Below, in pieces: positions 63,517-64,000 of a DNA stretch of 64,000 bases. The DNA is from Brucella gallinifaecis (GTDB lineage: Bacteria; Pseudomonadota; Alphaproteobacteria; Rhizobiales; Rhizobiaceae): contig NZ_ML636801.1 in the NCBI RefSeq assembly GCF_006476605.1, positions 124,001-188,000 of the forward strand, written 5' to 3'. A model generated the notes under the pieces. It did not search any database and was not told the DNA's origin. It saw nothing but the letters and a program-made list of their open reading frames with translations. The first letter of the stretch is position 1; each line of letters starts with the position of its first letter. The translations under genes and the position numbers were made by a program.

Positions 63517-64000
63517 GTTGTTGTTTCTTGACTATCGAAGCTACAAAACGGGCAATTGCCGGGCCAGCAAGCAGAACGATGAAAAAACGGCTGGTTTGCA
63601 TGGCAATGATAAATGGCAGATCAACATTGCTCGAGGCTGCAATAATGGCCACTGTGTCAGCTCCGCCGGGGCTTGTGGCGAGATAAGCGGTGAGGGGATC
63701 AAGGCCCAGAAAATGGCCAAGCATCATGCCGAACAGCCCACAGACAGCGATCAGAATAAGCGTTGCACCAAAGACTGCCGGAAAAGCGCGCGCTGCATGG
63801 GCAATGATGCTGCGTGTGAAACCAAGGCCGATGCGCCAGCCAATGAAAATATAGCTACCCGCCAGCAACCATGGTGGCAGATCAATGGTCATGAGGCCAA
63901 TATCTTGCAGCAATGCACCTAAGGCGAGCGGTATGAGCATGGCGCCTGTTGGAATGCGTGATAATTGGCCGAGATAGGCACCGCAGACGATCAGGGCGAG
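63512..64000 (-). CDS. AbrB family membrane protein (partial, runs off the right edge)
   Basis: C-terminal 162 residues of an AbrB/AbrB_dup type inner-membrane protein (putative ammonia monooxygenase-like family, function unsettled). Hydrophobic helices alternate with ATSPGGADTVAIIAASS, the family's conserved motif. The frame stays open through the window edge (reading LALIVCGAYLGQLSRIPTGA before an internal ATG at 63940), so the true start is outside. It ends KKQQQ within a T-rich terminator repeat of the convergent gene. Confidence 0.8.
   Translation of the reverse strand, partial: LALIVCGAYLGQLSRIPTGAMLIPLALGALLQDIGLMTIDLPPWLLAGSYIFIGWRIGLGFTRSIIAHAARAFPAVFGATLILIAVCGLFGMMLGHFLGLDPLTAYLATSPGGADTVAIIAASSNVDLPFIIAMQTSRFFIVLLAGPAIARFVASIVKKQQQ

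Noticed and set aside
1-64000. CRISPR array, prophage, complete insertion sequence or defence system
   Set aside because: No regularly spaced repeats, no transposase, integrase or phage genes, and no nuclease/methylase pair were seen; nearly all coding DNA is explained by metabolic, transport or regulatory genes.

Overview
The window looks like part of an alphaproteobacterial (Rhizobiales, Brucella/Ochrobactrum-type) genome, probably a secondary replicon rich in catabolic genes. Supporting signs are a chvE-gguA-gguB sugar system, rhizobial-style short palindromic repeats scattered between genes, a five-step hut pathway with hutD, hutF and hutG, and an elongator tRNA-Met of alphaproteobacterial type. 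No phage, CRISPR array or complete insertion sequence was seen. The mobile DNA consists of short non-coding repeats.

Layout. (1) 15-14457: sugar catabolism. A minus-strand ytfQ-ytfR-ytfT-yjfF importer diverges from a plus-strand run: gguC-like AraD1 protein, galactose/arabinose dehydrogenase, IlvD-type sugar-acid dehydratase, dgoK, dgoA, chvE, gguA, gguB. Together these import galactose- or arabinose-type sugars and oxidise them without phosphorylating the sugar first. (2) 14662-25300: a D-amino-acid transaminase-like gene, then histidine utilisation. hutI-hutH-hutG-hutU-YjiH-hutD run on the minus strand, diverging from hutF-hutC. An ATGTATATACAT palindrome lies between the two arms. (3) 25575-31691: omega-amino-acid transaminase with a divergent XRE-cupin regulator, an alanine racemase/dadA operon with a divergent Lrp regulator, and a beta-barrel outer-membrane protein. 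(4) 31888-42701: L-lactate dehydrogenase, a YdeP-type molybdoenzyme with a coupled small protein, an RND efflux system with two adaptors, and purU.

(5) 42916-48442: a lysine/pipecolate degradation island (amaB, hglS, LysR regulator, amaA). (6) 48776-52569: a three-gene ABC importer of the FbpABC type, ending convergently 1 base from tex (52571-54877). (7) 55080-63438: ArsR regulator plus old yellow enzyme; Lrp regulator, arginase and ornithine cyclodeaminase; truncated haemoglobin, two small membrane proteins and tRNA-Met; and a WbpB/WbpE-like nucleotide-sugar gene pair. An AbrB-type membrane protein runs off the right edge.

The most unusual structure is the repeat content. Two copies of a roughly 275-base element, in opposite orientation, have about 31-base terminal inverted repeats bounded by TA (35996-36266 and 60759-61040). 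A solo end of the same element forms the stop codon of the gene at 61189. At least three families of shorter palindromic repeats also sit at or within a few bases of gene stop codons. I did not find a clearly new defence or biosynthetic system. The strongest leads are the TA-bounded element, the repeats at stop codons, a helically phased TCGAA array between alr and its Lrp regulator, and the two-cysteine ArsR regulator with three half-sites upstream of old yellow enzyme.
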